Made by a program: the position numbers and the translations under genes
The notes under the pieces: generated by a model
Databases searched by the model: none
What the model was told of the DNA's origin: nothing
The model's input: only the letters and a program-made list of their open reading frames with translations
Source: HXMU1420-13 sp965228545
GTDB taxonomy: Bacteria; Bacteroidota; Rhodothermia; Balneolales; Balneolaceae
Assembly: GCA_965228545.1 (NCBI GenBank)
Contig: OZ245822.1
Span: 186,001 to 250,000, forward strand
Length of the DNA: 64,000 bases
Direction: 5' to 3'
Shown here: in pieces, positions 45,927-54,082 of the stretch
Layout: each line of letters begins with the position of its first letter
How positions within the stretch are numbered: the first letter of the stretch is position 1

Positions 45927-46547
45927 ATGTCTAATATTAAAGAATCAGTTATTACCCACAAAATTATTGAAGAAGCCTTAGAGTATGAGGCTTTTAATTT
46001 GCTCACCAATACGTTGTTTGAGGAAAGTCGCACAACGAATGATGACAACTCTGAGGGAATGTTGGAATACACAAAGTTGAACATTCAACGAACCAACAGA
46101 ATCGATAAAAGAGGAGTTATTCGTGAAGATATTCAATCGTTAATCCGGCAAATCAGCGGCGACCAAATTTGGTTGGTCATCACCGAAGGTTGGTGTGGGG
46201 ATTCTGCCCAAATCCTGCCCTACATTAAAAAAATGACGGATTTCGCTGAGAATATTAAGTTAAAGATAATTCTACGCGACAAATACCCCAAAGTAATGGA
46301 TGCCTTTTTAACCGACGGAAAAAGTCGGTCTATCCCAAAAGTTATTATTCTGGAGGCACACACTCTGGAAGTAATCGGCGAGTGGGGGCCAAGACCAGGT
46401 CTGGTGCAAAAAAAATATTTATTAGAAAAAGCTGATCCCGAAATTGGCGCTAAGCTTGCTTCTCAAAATCTGCACACTTTTTATGCTAAAGATAAAGGTG
46501 CGTTGATTCAGGATGACTTTAAAAAATTACTGGAGAAACTTGTATAA
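45927..46547 (+). CDS. Thioredoxin-family protein with WCGDS motif
   Basis: About 206 aa from ATG 45927 (MSNIKESVITHKI); the frame continues back to 45876 but gives a less likely N-terminus. The thioredoxin fold is clear: WLVITEGWCGDSAQILPY with Cys90 and SIPKVIIL as the cis-Pro loop. The CxxC pair is replaced by Cys-Gly-Asp-Ser, so a dithiol reaction is unlikely; one-Cys chemistry or a binding role is more likely. Unpaired with a reductase. A terminator shared with the convergent gene follows at once. Confidence 0.88.
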   Translation: MSNIKESVITHKIIEEALEYEAFNLLTNTLFEESRTTNDDNSEGMLEYTKLNIQRTNRIDKRGVIREDIQSLIRQISGDQIWLVITEGWCGDSAQILPYIKKMTDFAENIKLKIILRDKYPKVMDAFLTDGKSRSIPKVIILEAHTLEVIGEWGPRPGLVQKKYLLEKADPEIGAKLASQNLHTFYAKDKGALIQDDFKKLLEKLV

Positions 46548-46580
46548 AAAAAGGCAGCGAAAAGGCTGCCTTTGTGAGTT
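46548..46580. terminator. Bidirectional rho-independent terminator
   Basis: Perfect 9-bp stem AAAGGCAGC / GCTGCCTTT (46550-46558 and 46565-46573) with A-runs before it and T-runs after it, between the stops of two convergent genes. Confidence 0.93.
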
Positions 46581-46582
46581 TT

Positions 46583-49402
46583 TTATTTGATCAGTGTCAT
46601 CGTTTTTGTTTGCCTAAATGGGCTTCCTCCATTTTGAGGGACGGCCTCCAATTGGTAAAGATAAGTTCCGCTTGCAAGCCTCGATGCATCGAAAGTTGCA
46701 GTAAATGAACCAGAAGCCATTGCGCGATTATTGTAAATCTCAGCTACTCTACGTCCATTTAGGTCGAATACCGACAAATTCACAACGGCATTTGAAGGGA
46801 GTGTAAACGAGATGTTAGTAGTAGGATTAAAAGGATTCGGGAAATTCTGATTTAAGGCAAATTCTGAAGGCTGATCAAATGATGATTCTGTTAACTCATT
46901 TGAAACCGCATTTCCGATTTTACCCACGAACAAGCCTCGACCATGTGTGCCAACAGCTAAAATTTGATCTGAACGCCGATAATCGAGCGATGACACTATT
47001 GCATTTCCGATTTTATCTTCTGCTACCCTCGTCCATACAGTTTGTGTTCCATTTAGCTGATCGGTATAGTACAAACCCACACTGGTTCCAACAAAATAGA
47101 AAGTGCCATTTTCGTTAGTTACTGCAATCGCACCTGAACGGATAGAAGGTGCATCTTCTCCCGCCAAGTTTCCTTCAATGTCTGTCCAGTTAGAGCCGGC
47201 ATTACTGCTATGCCAAATACTTTTCACGCCATAATTCGACATTATTACCATCAATTCATCACCATTATCAGGATTTACAGCAATATCGTTTACATACGAA
47301 CCACCGGAGGCATTTGGAATCACAACATTTAAGTCGCTATCGGTAGCAGTAACATCATCTACTCGTTTGATGAATGGGATTTGTGTATCTACGGCATCCG
47401 AGCTTCCGTAGTATAATCGGTCCGATGGGTTGCTGTTGGTGAATGTTAGCGCAGTTATTTCATGATTGTCTGTTCCGGAGTCTAAGTCAGAACGTTTGGT
47501 CCAGCCTTCGGAGGTTCCATCAGAGTTTGAAGTATTCCGCGAGAGGGTTAGCATTTTATCATTTATCCAGATTTGATCAAAGGCCGGATAAGCCATAAAA
47601 TTTTCGTCGGCTGGGTTTACTGCGTAAGGATGAATAAACTGTTGATCAACTGCACCAAGTGGCGAGATGTAGGAGAAATTAGTTAAATCGTTATTGGCAT
47701 AATCAAATTTGAGCAAGAATCCATTTTGTGAGGAAGTAACCGCATAATTATTGCCCAAATAGGTGAAAGCACCATCCCCTGAAGAGGCATCAACAGATAG
47801 GCTAGATTGCCCATTTAGGTTGAAAATAAAATAAGGAGTACCATTATCTTGCGTACCGCCACCAATCCGTCCGTCATCAGAATCGGGATGAATAGAAACG
47901 GTGTAAAATTGAGTAACATTATATCCATCATCAAGATCTACCCATTCAACCGGAGTTGCGGTGATGTCGTTGGTAAGGCTAAGACCACCATCATGAGCAC
48001 TAATTGCTTTATTTGGGTTTTCAGGATAAAAAATCAAGTTGTGTTGATCGGGGTGATGATTCGGAAACTGGCTGATGTCGTTATCAAAATCATAACCACC
48101 AACCCAAAATTTAGGGCCTTCACCGGGTAAGGCAATTCCCTGATTATTTGAAACCGGAGGATTACTGAAACCTGATGTAGAGCGGTATAAATTTGTTCCG
48201 CCTATAAAAACTAAATCCGGATTTGTGGGATGAACTTTAACCATTAAGTTATACCCATCCTGTGGATCTAAATCGCCTACTGGTTCCCCGAATTTCGGAA
48301 TTCCACTGGTTCGATCACTCGTTTGTACATTGAATGGCTCACTGATATCAAAACGGTGCAAATCCATACCCGATGGCCCTGAACCCGTGTCGGTTAGAAC
48401 GTAAAATATATCAGGATCTGAATCAGAAACACCAATCACGCTACGATTTCCATTATTTGGAAACGAACCAGGTGTTATGTCTGTCCAGCTAATTCCATCG
48501 TCGGTAGAAACGTAAACGCCCGGGTCGAAGGTTTGATCTTGACCATCAAATGCTGTTGAAAGTACAGCGATGATAATTCCGTTTTTGTTTACAACCACAT
48601 CCGACCAAACGTGATTATTTATATCACCCAGTGTATGGAAGGATGATGATAAATCGTTGGTAGAACGATAAATACCCAGCGCATTGCTTGCAAAAAAGAA
48701 AGTTCCGGTGGTAGGGCTGATTGCAATATTTACGATAAAATCATGTCTGGAATTAAAAGCGGTATCACTGTCTCGCGTAGTTTCTATTTGCGACCAAGTT
48801 TCGCCATTATCTTCCGACTTAAATATACCTGAGCCATAAAAACTTGCCCCGCTTGCGCCCGCAGACCCAAAAAATTCGCCGGTAGAGTAATACCAATTAT
48901 CGGGTGCTGTTGGATCCTGTACTAAAGAAGTTACACCAAGATGACTATTGATATCTGTTTTTTTAGCCCAAGTTTGTCCACCATTAGTAGACTTCCAAAT
49001 CCCACCTGAAGCACCACCTGCTATGATGATGTCGGAATTACGAGAATCCATTGCTAGTGCCCGGGTTCTTCCACCAACATCGTTTGGCCCCACTTCCTGC
49101 CACGAAAAAGCATCGTTTATAGCTTTGCGGCGATTGGGAGTTTCGCGACTGAGTTTTTCAGCAAATGCAATTTCTTTTGAGTGAATATCAACCGGAATTC
49201 TACCAAGTTTTGGATCTTGAAGCATCTTATGAAAATACTCTGCACGGTCTTGCTGTGTTGTTTCTTTACTGATGATAGTAGGGTTCTTAACAAAAGACTG
49301 CCCATCATTATGCAAGTTGCTAATACTACTTGCTTTAAATAGCAATAAAGATCCTGCGGCGCAGAACAATATTAATGCACCTACTGTAATATACTTTTTC
49401 AT
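46583..49402 (-). CDS. Secreted BNR/sialidase-like beta-propeller protein with T9SS sorting domain
   Basis: 939 aa. Signal peptide MKKYITVGALILFCAAGSLL, then repeated BNR/VPS10-type beta-propeller blades (SGGIWKSTNGGQTWAKKTD, SGIFKSEDNGETWSQIET, GVYVSTDDGISWTDI, SIWHSSNAGSNWTDIEG). The C-terminal 80 residues are a T9SS type A sorting domain (NFPNPFNPTTNISF, ending KTMTLIK). It would be exported and attached to the surface. Role unknown: BNR proteins of this type are often adhesive or bind glycans, and no glycosidase motif was seen. Its start is 9 bp downstream of the small lipoprotein gene on the same strand. Confidence 0.9.
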   Translation of the reverse strand: MKKYITVGALILFCAAGSLLLFKASSISNLHNDGQSFVKNPTIISKETTQQDRAEYFHKMLQDPKLGRIPVDIHSKEIAFAEKLSRETPNRRKAINDAFSWQEVGPNDVGGRTRALAMDSRNSDIIIAGGASGGIWKSTNGGQTWAKKTDINSHLGVTSLVQDPTAPDNWYYSTGEFFGSAGASGASFYGSGIFKSEDNGETWSQIETTRDSDTAFNSRHDFIVNIAISPTTGTFFFASNALGIYRSTNDLSSSFHTLGDINNHVWSDVVVNKNGIIIAVLSTAFDGQDQTFDPGVYVSTDDGISWTDITPGSFPNNGNRSVIGVSDSDPDIFYVLTDTGSGPSGMDLHRFDISEPFNVQTSDRTSGIPKFGEPVGDLDPQDGYNLMVKVHPTNPDLVFIGGTNLYRSTSGFSNPPVSNNQGIALPGEGPKFWVGGYDFDNDISQFPNHHPDQHNLIFYPENPNKAISAHDGGLSLTNDITATPVEWVDLDDGYNVTQFYTVSIHPDSDDGRIGGGTQDNGTPYFIFNLNGQSSLSVDASSGDGAFTYLGNNYAVTSSQNGFLLKFDYANNDLTNFSYISPLGAVDQQFIHPYAVNPADENFMAYPAFDQIWINDKMLTLSRNTSNSDGTSEGWTKRSDLDSGTDNHEITALTFTNSNPSDRLYYGSSDAVDTQIPFIKRVDDVTATDSDLNVVIPNASGGSYVNDIAVNPDNGDELMVIMSNYGVKSIWHSSNAGSNWTDIEGNLAGEDAPSIRSGAIAVTNENGTFYFVGTSVGLYYTDQLNGTQTVWTRVAEDKIGNAIVSSLDYRRSDQILAVGTHGRGLFVGKIGNAVSNELTESSFDQPSEFALNQNFPNPFNPTTNISFTLPSNAVVNLSVFDLNGRRVAEIYNNRAMASGSFTATFDASRLASGTYLYQLEAVPQNGGSPFRQTKTMTLIK

Positions 49403-49411
49403 AGTTCTGTT

Positions 49412-49801
49412 TTACTCTTCTATAATTTTAGTGATCGTCCAGCTGCCGGATTTCATTCCCATTCCGGCCGGTTGCATAGCAACTAACGCGATAAATATTT
49501 CGCTTTCTTGCATCGCTTCTATTTCGTCTACGATACTCTCATGTACTCGAAAAGAAACCGGAGCCGATCTATTGATTCGCTCGGTAGATGCTCCGTATTC
49601 GATTACTTCCCGTACAGATGCCTGAAGTATTTCGTCATCGTAAGTAATAAACTCAAGTTCTACTTTGGCCGAGCCTACAGGTATGGGGATCTGTTTTTGC
49701 ATACCTTCTGTATCCACGTTGGGTTGTTTGTTTTTATTGGATGCGCAGCCTGTTGTTACCCCTATCAACAAGACCATCGCTAAAATGAAATGTATTCGCA
49801 T
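49412..49801 (-). CDS. Small unknown lipoprotein
   Basis: 129 aa with lipobox VTTGC (Cys19). The rest is a mixed alpha/beta domain (VELEFITYDDEILQASVREV, PVSFRVHESIVDEIEAM). No family recognised. It precedes the T9SS BNR gene by 9 bp on the same strand, so the two are probably co-transcribed. ATG 49801. Confidence 0.82.
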   Translation of the reverse strand: MRIHFILAMVLLIGVTTGCASNKNKQPNVDTEGMQKQIPIPVGSAKVELEFITYDDEILQASVREVIEYGASTERINRSAPVSFRVHESIVDEIEAMQESEIFIALVAMQPAGMGMKSGSWTITKIIEE

Positions 49802-49890
49802 TAAAGAATGGTTGATTAAATTATTTGAGTCATCAATATGCTAAATTTAACCTTTCAAAACACCTGAAAATTGCATAACACGTTGTTTAT

Positions 49891-51078
49891 ATGAACACCT
49901 TAGATCGATTCAAATCTGTAGTGGCACAAACCAGCGATGCACCACTTGGCCTGGAGATTTCGCACGCCGAAGGAGTGCATCTTTATACAACTCAGGGGCA
50001 ACGATTTATCGATTTTATATCTGGGATTGCGGTAAGTAGTTTAGGGCATCGGCATCCAAAAGTAGTTGAGGCTATTCATCAACAGGTTGATAAACATTTA
50101 CATGTAATGGTATATGGGGAGTTTATCCAACAACCACAGCTCGAATTTGCAGAGCTACTAACGGCTCAGTTACCCGAGCATCTGGAACAAGTGTATTTTG
50201 TAAACAGTGGTACTGAAGCCATCGAAGGAGCACTTAAACTTGCAAAGAAGCATACTTCACGTTCTAAATTGGTGGCATTCAAAAATAGTTACCATGGCGA
50301 TACACACGGTTCGCTTTCGGTTACAGGGCGAGATGTATATCGTGATCCGTATTTACCATTACTTCCAAATGTTCACTTTTTAGAGTTCAACAGTTTTGAA
50401 GGGCTCGATGTAATTGATAAGGAAACCGCGGCGGTAGTCTTGGAGCCGATCCAAGGCGAGGGGGGGATTAAACCAGCGGACTGGAAATGGCTTGCGGAGA
50501 TCCGGAATCGTTGCAATGAGGTTGGGGCTTTGTTGATTTACGACGAAATACAATCGGGTTTCGGGAGAACCGGTTCATTGTTTGCCTTTCAGCACTACAA
50601 TATTTGCCCGGATATACTTTGTGTAGCCAAAGCTATGGCAGGTGGAATGCCCATGGGAGGCTTCATTTCTAGCGCCTCCATTTTTGAGAGCTTCATGTAC
50701 AATCCTCCGCTAAATCATGTAACTACTTTTGGCGGGCATCCGGTGTGTGCGGCAGCAGCTTTGGCAAATTTGAAGGAATTGCTTTCTGGGGAATATTTAG
50801 AACGCGCTTCTCAAATCGAGCAGAAAATAAAAGAAACGCTGGTTATGCCCGGAATTGTTGAGGTACGTGGAATAGGTGCAATGTTGGGGTTGCAATTAGA
50901 TTCTCGCGAACTCACACAACAAGTTGTAGAAGATTGTTTTGATCAAGGAATTTTACTTGGATGGACATTGCATTCTAACACATTAATTCGACTTGCTCCG
51001 CCACTAATTACCGATGATGAAACATTATCAACCGTGATGGATAAGATCTTGGAGAGTATCCAACGAAATTACAAATAA
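49891..51078 (+). CDS. Class III aminotransferase (acetylornithine/GABA-type)
   Basis: 395 aa cytosolic PLP enzyme. PLP Lys247 in CVAKAMAGGMPMGG, the Asp in IYDEIQSGFGRTG, substrate and phosphate contacts in VNSGTEAIEGALKLAKKHT and NHVTTFGGHPVCAAAA. Length and motifs fit the acetylornithine/4-aminobutyrate group. The next gene (5 bp later) is a succinate-semialdehyde dehydrogenase-like enzyme, so a route from an omega-amino acid such as GABA to a carboxylate is plausible. Specificity is not decided by the sequence. Confidence 0.9.
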   Translation: MNTLDRFKSVVAQTSDAPLGLEISHAEGVHLYTTQGQRFIDFISGIAVSSLGHRHPKVVEAIHQQVDKHLHVMVYGEFIQQPQLEFAELLTAQLPEHLEQVYFVNSGTEAIEGALKLAKKHTSRSKLVAFKNSYHGDTHGSLSVTGRDVYRDPYLPLLPNVHFLEFNSFEGLDVIDKETAAVVLEPIQGEGGIKPADWKWLAEIRNRCNEVGALLIYDEIQSGFGRTGSLFAFQHYNICPDILCVAKAMAGGMPMGGFISSASIFESFMYNPPLNHVTTFGGHPVCAAAALANLKELLSGEYLERASQIEQKIKETLVMPGIVEVRGIGAMLGLQLDSRELTQQVVEDCFDQGILLGWTLHSNTLIRLAPPLITDDETLSTVMDKILESIQRNYK

Positions 51079-51083
51079 ATAAT

Positions 51084-52448
51084 ATGTTACAGACGATAAA
51101 TCCTGCCACCAACGAATTATTAGGAGAATACAGAGAACACAGTTTTGAAGAAGTTGAACTGTTTATTCAAGAAGCAATTATTGCACAAAAAGAATGGAAA
51201 ACCACGAGTTTTGAATACAGAGAAAATTTACTGAGTAAACTTGCAGATCAGCTGGAAGAAAAAAAGGAAGTATTGGCCGAGCTAATGGCCGAAGAAATGG
51301 GGAAACCTCTGAAGCAGGGAGTTGGAGAAGTCGAAAAATGTGCCTGGCTCTGTAGGTATTACTCCAAGAATGCAGAAGGTTTTCTAAAAAATGAGCAGGT
51401 TGAAACCGATGCTTCATCTAGTTATGTAGCTTTTGAACCGCTTGGTGTGATTCTTTCAATAATGCCTTGGAATTTCCCTTTCTGGCAGGTATTACGATTT
51501 GGTGCACCGGCGTTGATGGCAGGAAATGGAGTGATCTTGAAACACTCGGAAAATACTACGGGTTGCGCGTTGGCAATTGAAAAACTTGTGCATGATGCCG
51601 GCTACCCAAAACAGCTTTTTCGCACTATTATTGTGGATAAAGACAGCATGAAACCCATTGTTCAGCATGATAGTATTGCCGCAATTACATTAACAGGAAG
51701 CACAAAAGCAGGTAAAATTGTGGCGGCTCAAGCCGGAGAAGTGCTCAAAAAAACCGTGCTGGAATTAGGTGGCTCCGATCCTTATCTAATTTTAGAGGAT
51801 GCGGACCTTGAATTAGCGGCTAAAGTTTGTGCTCAATCTCGTTTAATCAATAGTGGACAGAGTTGCGTAGCAGCTAAACGTTTTATTGTAGTAGAAACCG
51901 TTTATGATGAGTTTTTGAAGCTTTTTAAACAAGAACTGGATGCAAGGAAAGTGGGAGACCCTAAGAAAGAGGGAACTGAAATCGGGCCCATGGCTCGAGA
52001 AGATTTACGAGATGAGCTCCATCGACAGGTAGAAGAATCGGTAAAAGCCGGAGCACATTTAGAATTTGGTGGAAAACTGCCTTCTGGAGAAGGCGCATTC
52101 TATCCGGTTACGTTACTTACAAATGTTAGCTCAGGAATGCCGGCCTATCATGAAGAGCTATTCGGTCCGGTTGCCGCTGTTATAAAAGTGGCTAACGAAA
52201 CCGAAGCAATTGCCGTAGCTAATGATACCAATTTTGGTCTGGGTGCTGCCGTATTTTCGAAGGATATTGACCGTGCGGAAAAGATAGCAGCGAAAAAACT
52301 AAATGCCGGATGCTGTTTTGTAAATACCTTAGTAAAATCTGATCCACGATTACCTTTCGGTGGAATTAAAGAATCCGGGTATGGTCGTGAACTCAGTACG
52401 TTTGGAATTCGAGAGTTTGTGAATATAAAAACGGTGTGGGTGGAGTGA
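51084..52448 (+). CDS. NAD(P)-dependent aldehyde dehydrogenase, succinate-semialdehyde type
   Basis: 454 aa. Catalytic Cys261 in SGQSCVAAK, the general-base Glu in VLELGGSDP, cofactor loop LTGSTKAGKIVAA and the ending LPFGGIKESGYGREL. Slightly short for the family. It probably oxidises the semialdehyde made by the adjacent aminotransferase. The gap is 5 bp, so the two are one operon. The 254 bp after it, up to the SDR gene, contain no gene that I can support. Confidence 0.92.
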   Translation: MLQTINPATNELLGEYREHSFEEVELFIQEAIIAQKEWKTTSFEYRENLLSKLADQLEEKKEVLAELMAEEMGKPLKQGVGEVEKCAWLCRYYSKNAEGFLKNEQVETDASSSYVAFEPLGVILSIMPWNFPFWQVLRFGAPALMAGNGVILKHSENTTGCALAIEKLVHDAGYPKQLFRTIIVDKDSMKPIVQHDSIAAITLTGSTKAGKIVAAQAGEVLKKTVLELGGSDPYLILEDADLELAAKVCAQSRLINSGQSCVAAKRFIVVETVYDEFLKLFKQELDARKVGDPKKEGTEIGPMAREDLRDELHRQVEESVKAGAHLEFGGKLPSGEGAFYPVTLLTNVSSGMPAYHEELFGPVAAVIKVANETEAIAVANDTNFGLGAAVFSKDIDRAEKIAAKKLNAGCCFVNTLVKSDPRLPFGGIKESGYGRELSTFGIREFVNIKTVWVE

Positions 52449-52702
52449 GATGGAAATGGTAAGCGAAGTTTTAAAATTTAAGTGATTTGCATTAACTAGT
52501 AATTGGTTGTAAAGATTTAAGTGTCAGATTCAACTGCTTTTAGAATTCGACCATCACTTAATTTCCATTCGGTTAATACTTTGAATAACAGACTTAGTTG
52601 GTAGAAAAGTAATGAATTAACGGCCACCAAAAATACTCTTCAAAAAGGTTGCCTATGACACTAACTCCCATATTCCTAATTCTCCTATTCCTAATTCCTA
52701 AT

Positions 52703-53464
52703 TCAAATCCCTTTTATCCAACCTCCATCCACAGGTAGAGAAACGCCGGTTATGTAAGCCGCTCTTTGACTTGCCAAAAAGGTTACGGCAGCTGCAAATT
52801 CATCAGGTTGAGCTACTCTGCCAAGAGGGACATCCTTGGTAAATGCATCCCAATTTAAAGCATCACCTCTTAGTTCTTTAAGTCGCTCTGTTTCGGTGTA
52901 GCCCGGTAATACGTTATTTACCGTAATGTTGTACCGCCCAAGTTCGTTCGATAATGTTTTTACCAGACCAAGGAGGGAGGCACGTACCGAATTAGAAAGG
53001 ATCAAACCATTAACGGGTTGTTTGATAGCTTGGGACGTTATAGTGATGATACGCCCCCACTTTTGATCTTTCATTCCCGGTAGAACCCCTTGAACCATTG
53101 CCACCGTGCTTTCAAGCAGAAGTTTGTAGGCCGTTTCCCATTGCTCCAGACTATGATCATCAAATGTTCCGGCTGGTGGACCTCCGGCATTAGTTACTAA
53201 AATATCAACGATACCGAATAGTTTTTTGGCCTTATTTAGGATGGTAGATCTACCTTCTAATGTAGCCACATCACCAACCGCGTAGTGAATTACCCCGCCT
53301 GTTTTTTCAGTAATCTCTTCTTGAGCTTTTTTCAGATCATCTTCAGTTCGGCTACAGATGAGTACTTCTACGCCCTCATGAGCTAGCTCTAACGCAACAG
53401 CTTTACCTAATCCTTTACTGGATGCCATTACCAGCGCTTTTTTCCCTTTGATATGTAAGTTCAT
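52703..53464 (-). CDS. Short-chain dehydrogenase/reductase-like protein lacking the usual YxxxK
   Basis: 253 aa from ATG 53464 (MNLHIKGKKALV); the longer frame starts at 53506 and adds 14 residues that are not family-like. Rossmann motif ASSKGLGKA and NAGG are present, but the place of the catalytic Tyr-x-x-x-Lys reads LILSNSVRA. This is a known divergent SDR group annotated as 3-oxoacyl-ACP reductase-like. It may lack classical reductase activity. The next gene downstream in the direction of transcription is more than 250 bp away. Confidence 0.88.
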   Translation of the reverse strand: MNLHIKGKKALVMASSKGLGKAVALELAHEGVEVLICSRTEDDLKKAQEEITEKTGGVIHYAVGDVATLEGRSTILNKAKKLFGIVDILVTNAGGPPAGTFDDHSLEQWETAYKLLLESTVAMVQGVLPGMKDQKWGRIITITSQAIKQPVNGLILSNSVRASLLGLVKTLSNELGRYNITVNNVLPGYTETERLKELRGDALNWDAFTKDVPLGRVAQPDEFAAAVTFLASQRAAYITGVSLPVDGGWIKGI

Positions 53465-53608
53465 GGATATTTTTTTGAGATTATGTCGAGATAGACTCCC
53501 GTTCATGGCCGAATTTCTCGTAAATGGAGCCCTTTGCGAGTAGTATAGGATTATTTCCTGTTTTGTGTTTTTTCGACGCGGCGATTTCTGATTTTTTTGA
53601 TACGGAGA

Positions 53609-53968
53609 CTACTTCTTCAAATAATCATCGGTACCATCAATCCAATCGGTTCGGGGTGGTGCCCAGGTATCTGTTTCTTCCACATCACCAATCATCAGCG
53701 CTTTGTGGGGTACATTCCCTGGAATTACTACCGATTCTCCGGCATGGATATCAACAGGTTCAGCGTCTTCTGTTTCAAACCAGAATCTGATAGTTCCTTT
53801 TTGTACCTGAGTTATTTGTTCGTTTTCATGACTGTGCATGGGGACAACGAATCCATCTTTAAACTTCATCCGAGCAATCATTATTTTCTTGCCCCAAATC
53901 ATCTGGCGAATCATTTTCGGATTTACTTGTTCCTTTGGGACATCGTCCCAGCTTATTTTTTTGAGCAT
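53609..53968 (-). CDS. Cupin-domain protein
   Basis: 119 aa metal-binding cupin. Motif 1 PMHSHENEQITQVQKG (His45, His47), motif 2 PGNVPHKAL. Small enzyme or binding protein of unknown substrate. It lies between the SDR-like gene and the M14 peptidase gene on the same strand. Confidence 0.9.
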   Translation of the reverse strand: MLKKISWDDVPKEQVNPKMIRQMIWGKKIMIARMKFKDGFVVPMHSHENEQITQVQKGTIRFWFETEDAEPVDIHAGESVVIPGNVPHKALMIGDVEETDTWAPPRTDWIDGTDDYLKK

Positions 53969-54082
53969 TTTTTTTAAGTGAAAAATGAAAAGTGAACGAA
54001 TTAAGATTTACAGATTATGATTTTTGAATTGAGAGTAATGAGGTTTATAAAATCGTAATCCATAATCCATAATTATTAATCC

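Noticed and set aside
53524..53977. Plus-strand frames over the cupin gene
   Set aside because: Antisense shadows of a clear cupin gene on the minus strand.
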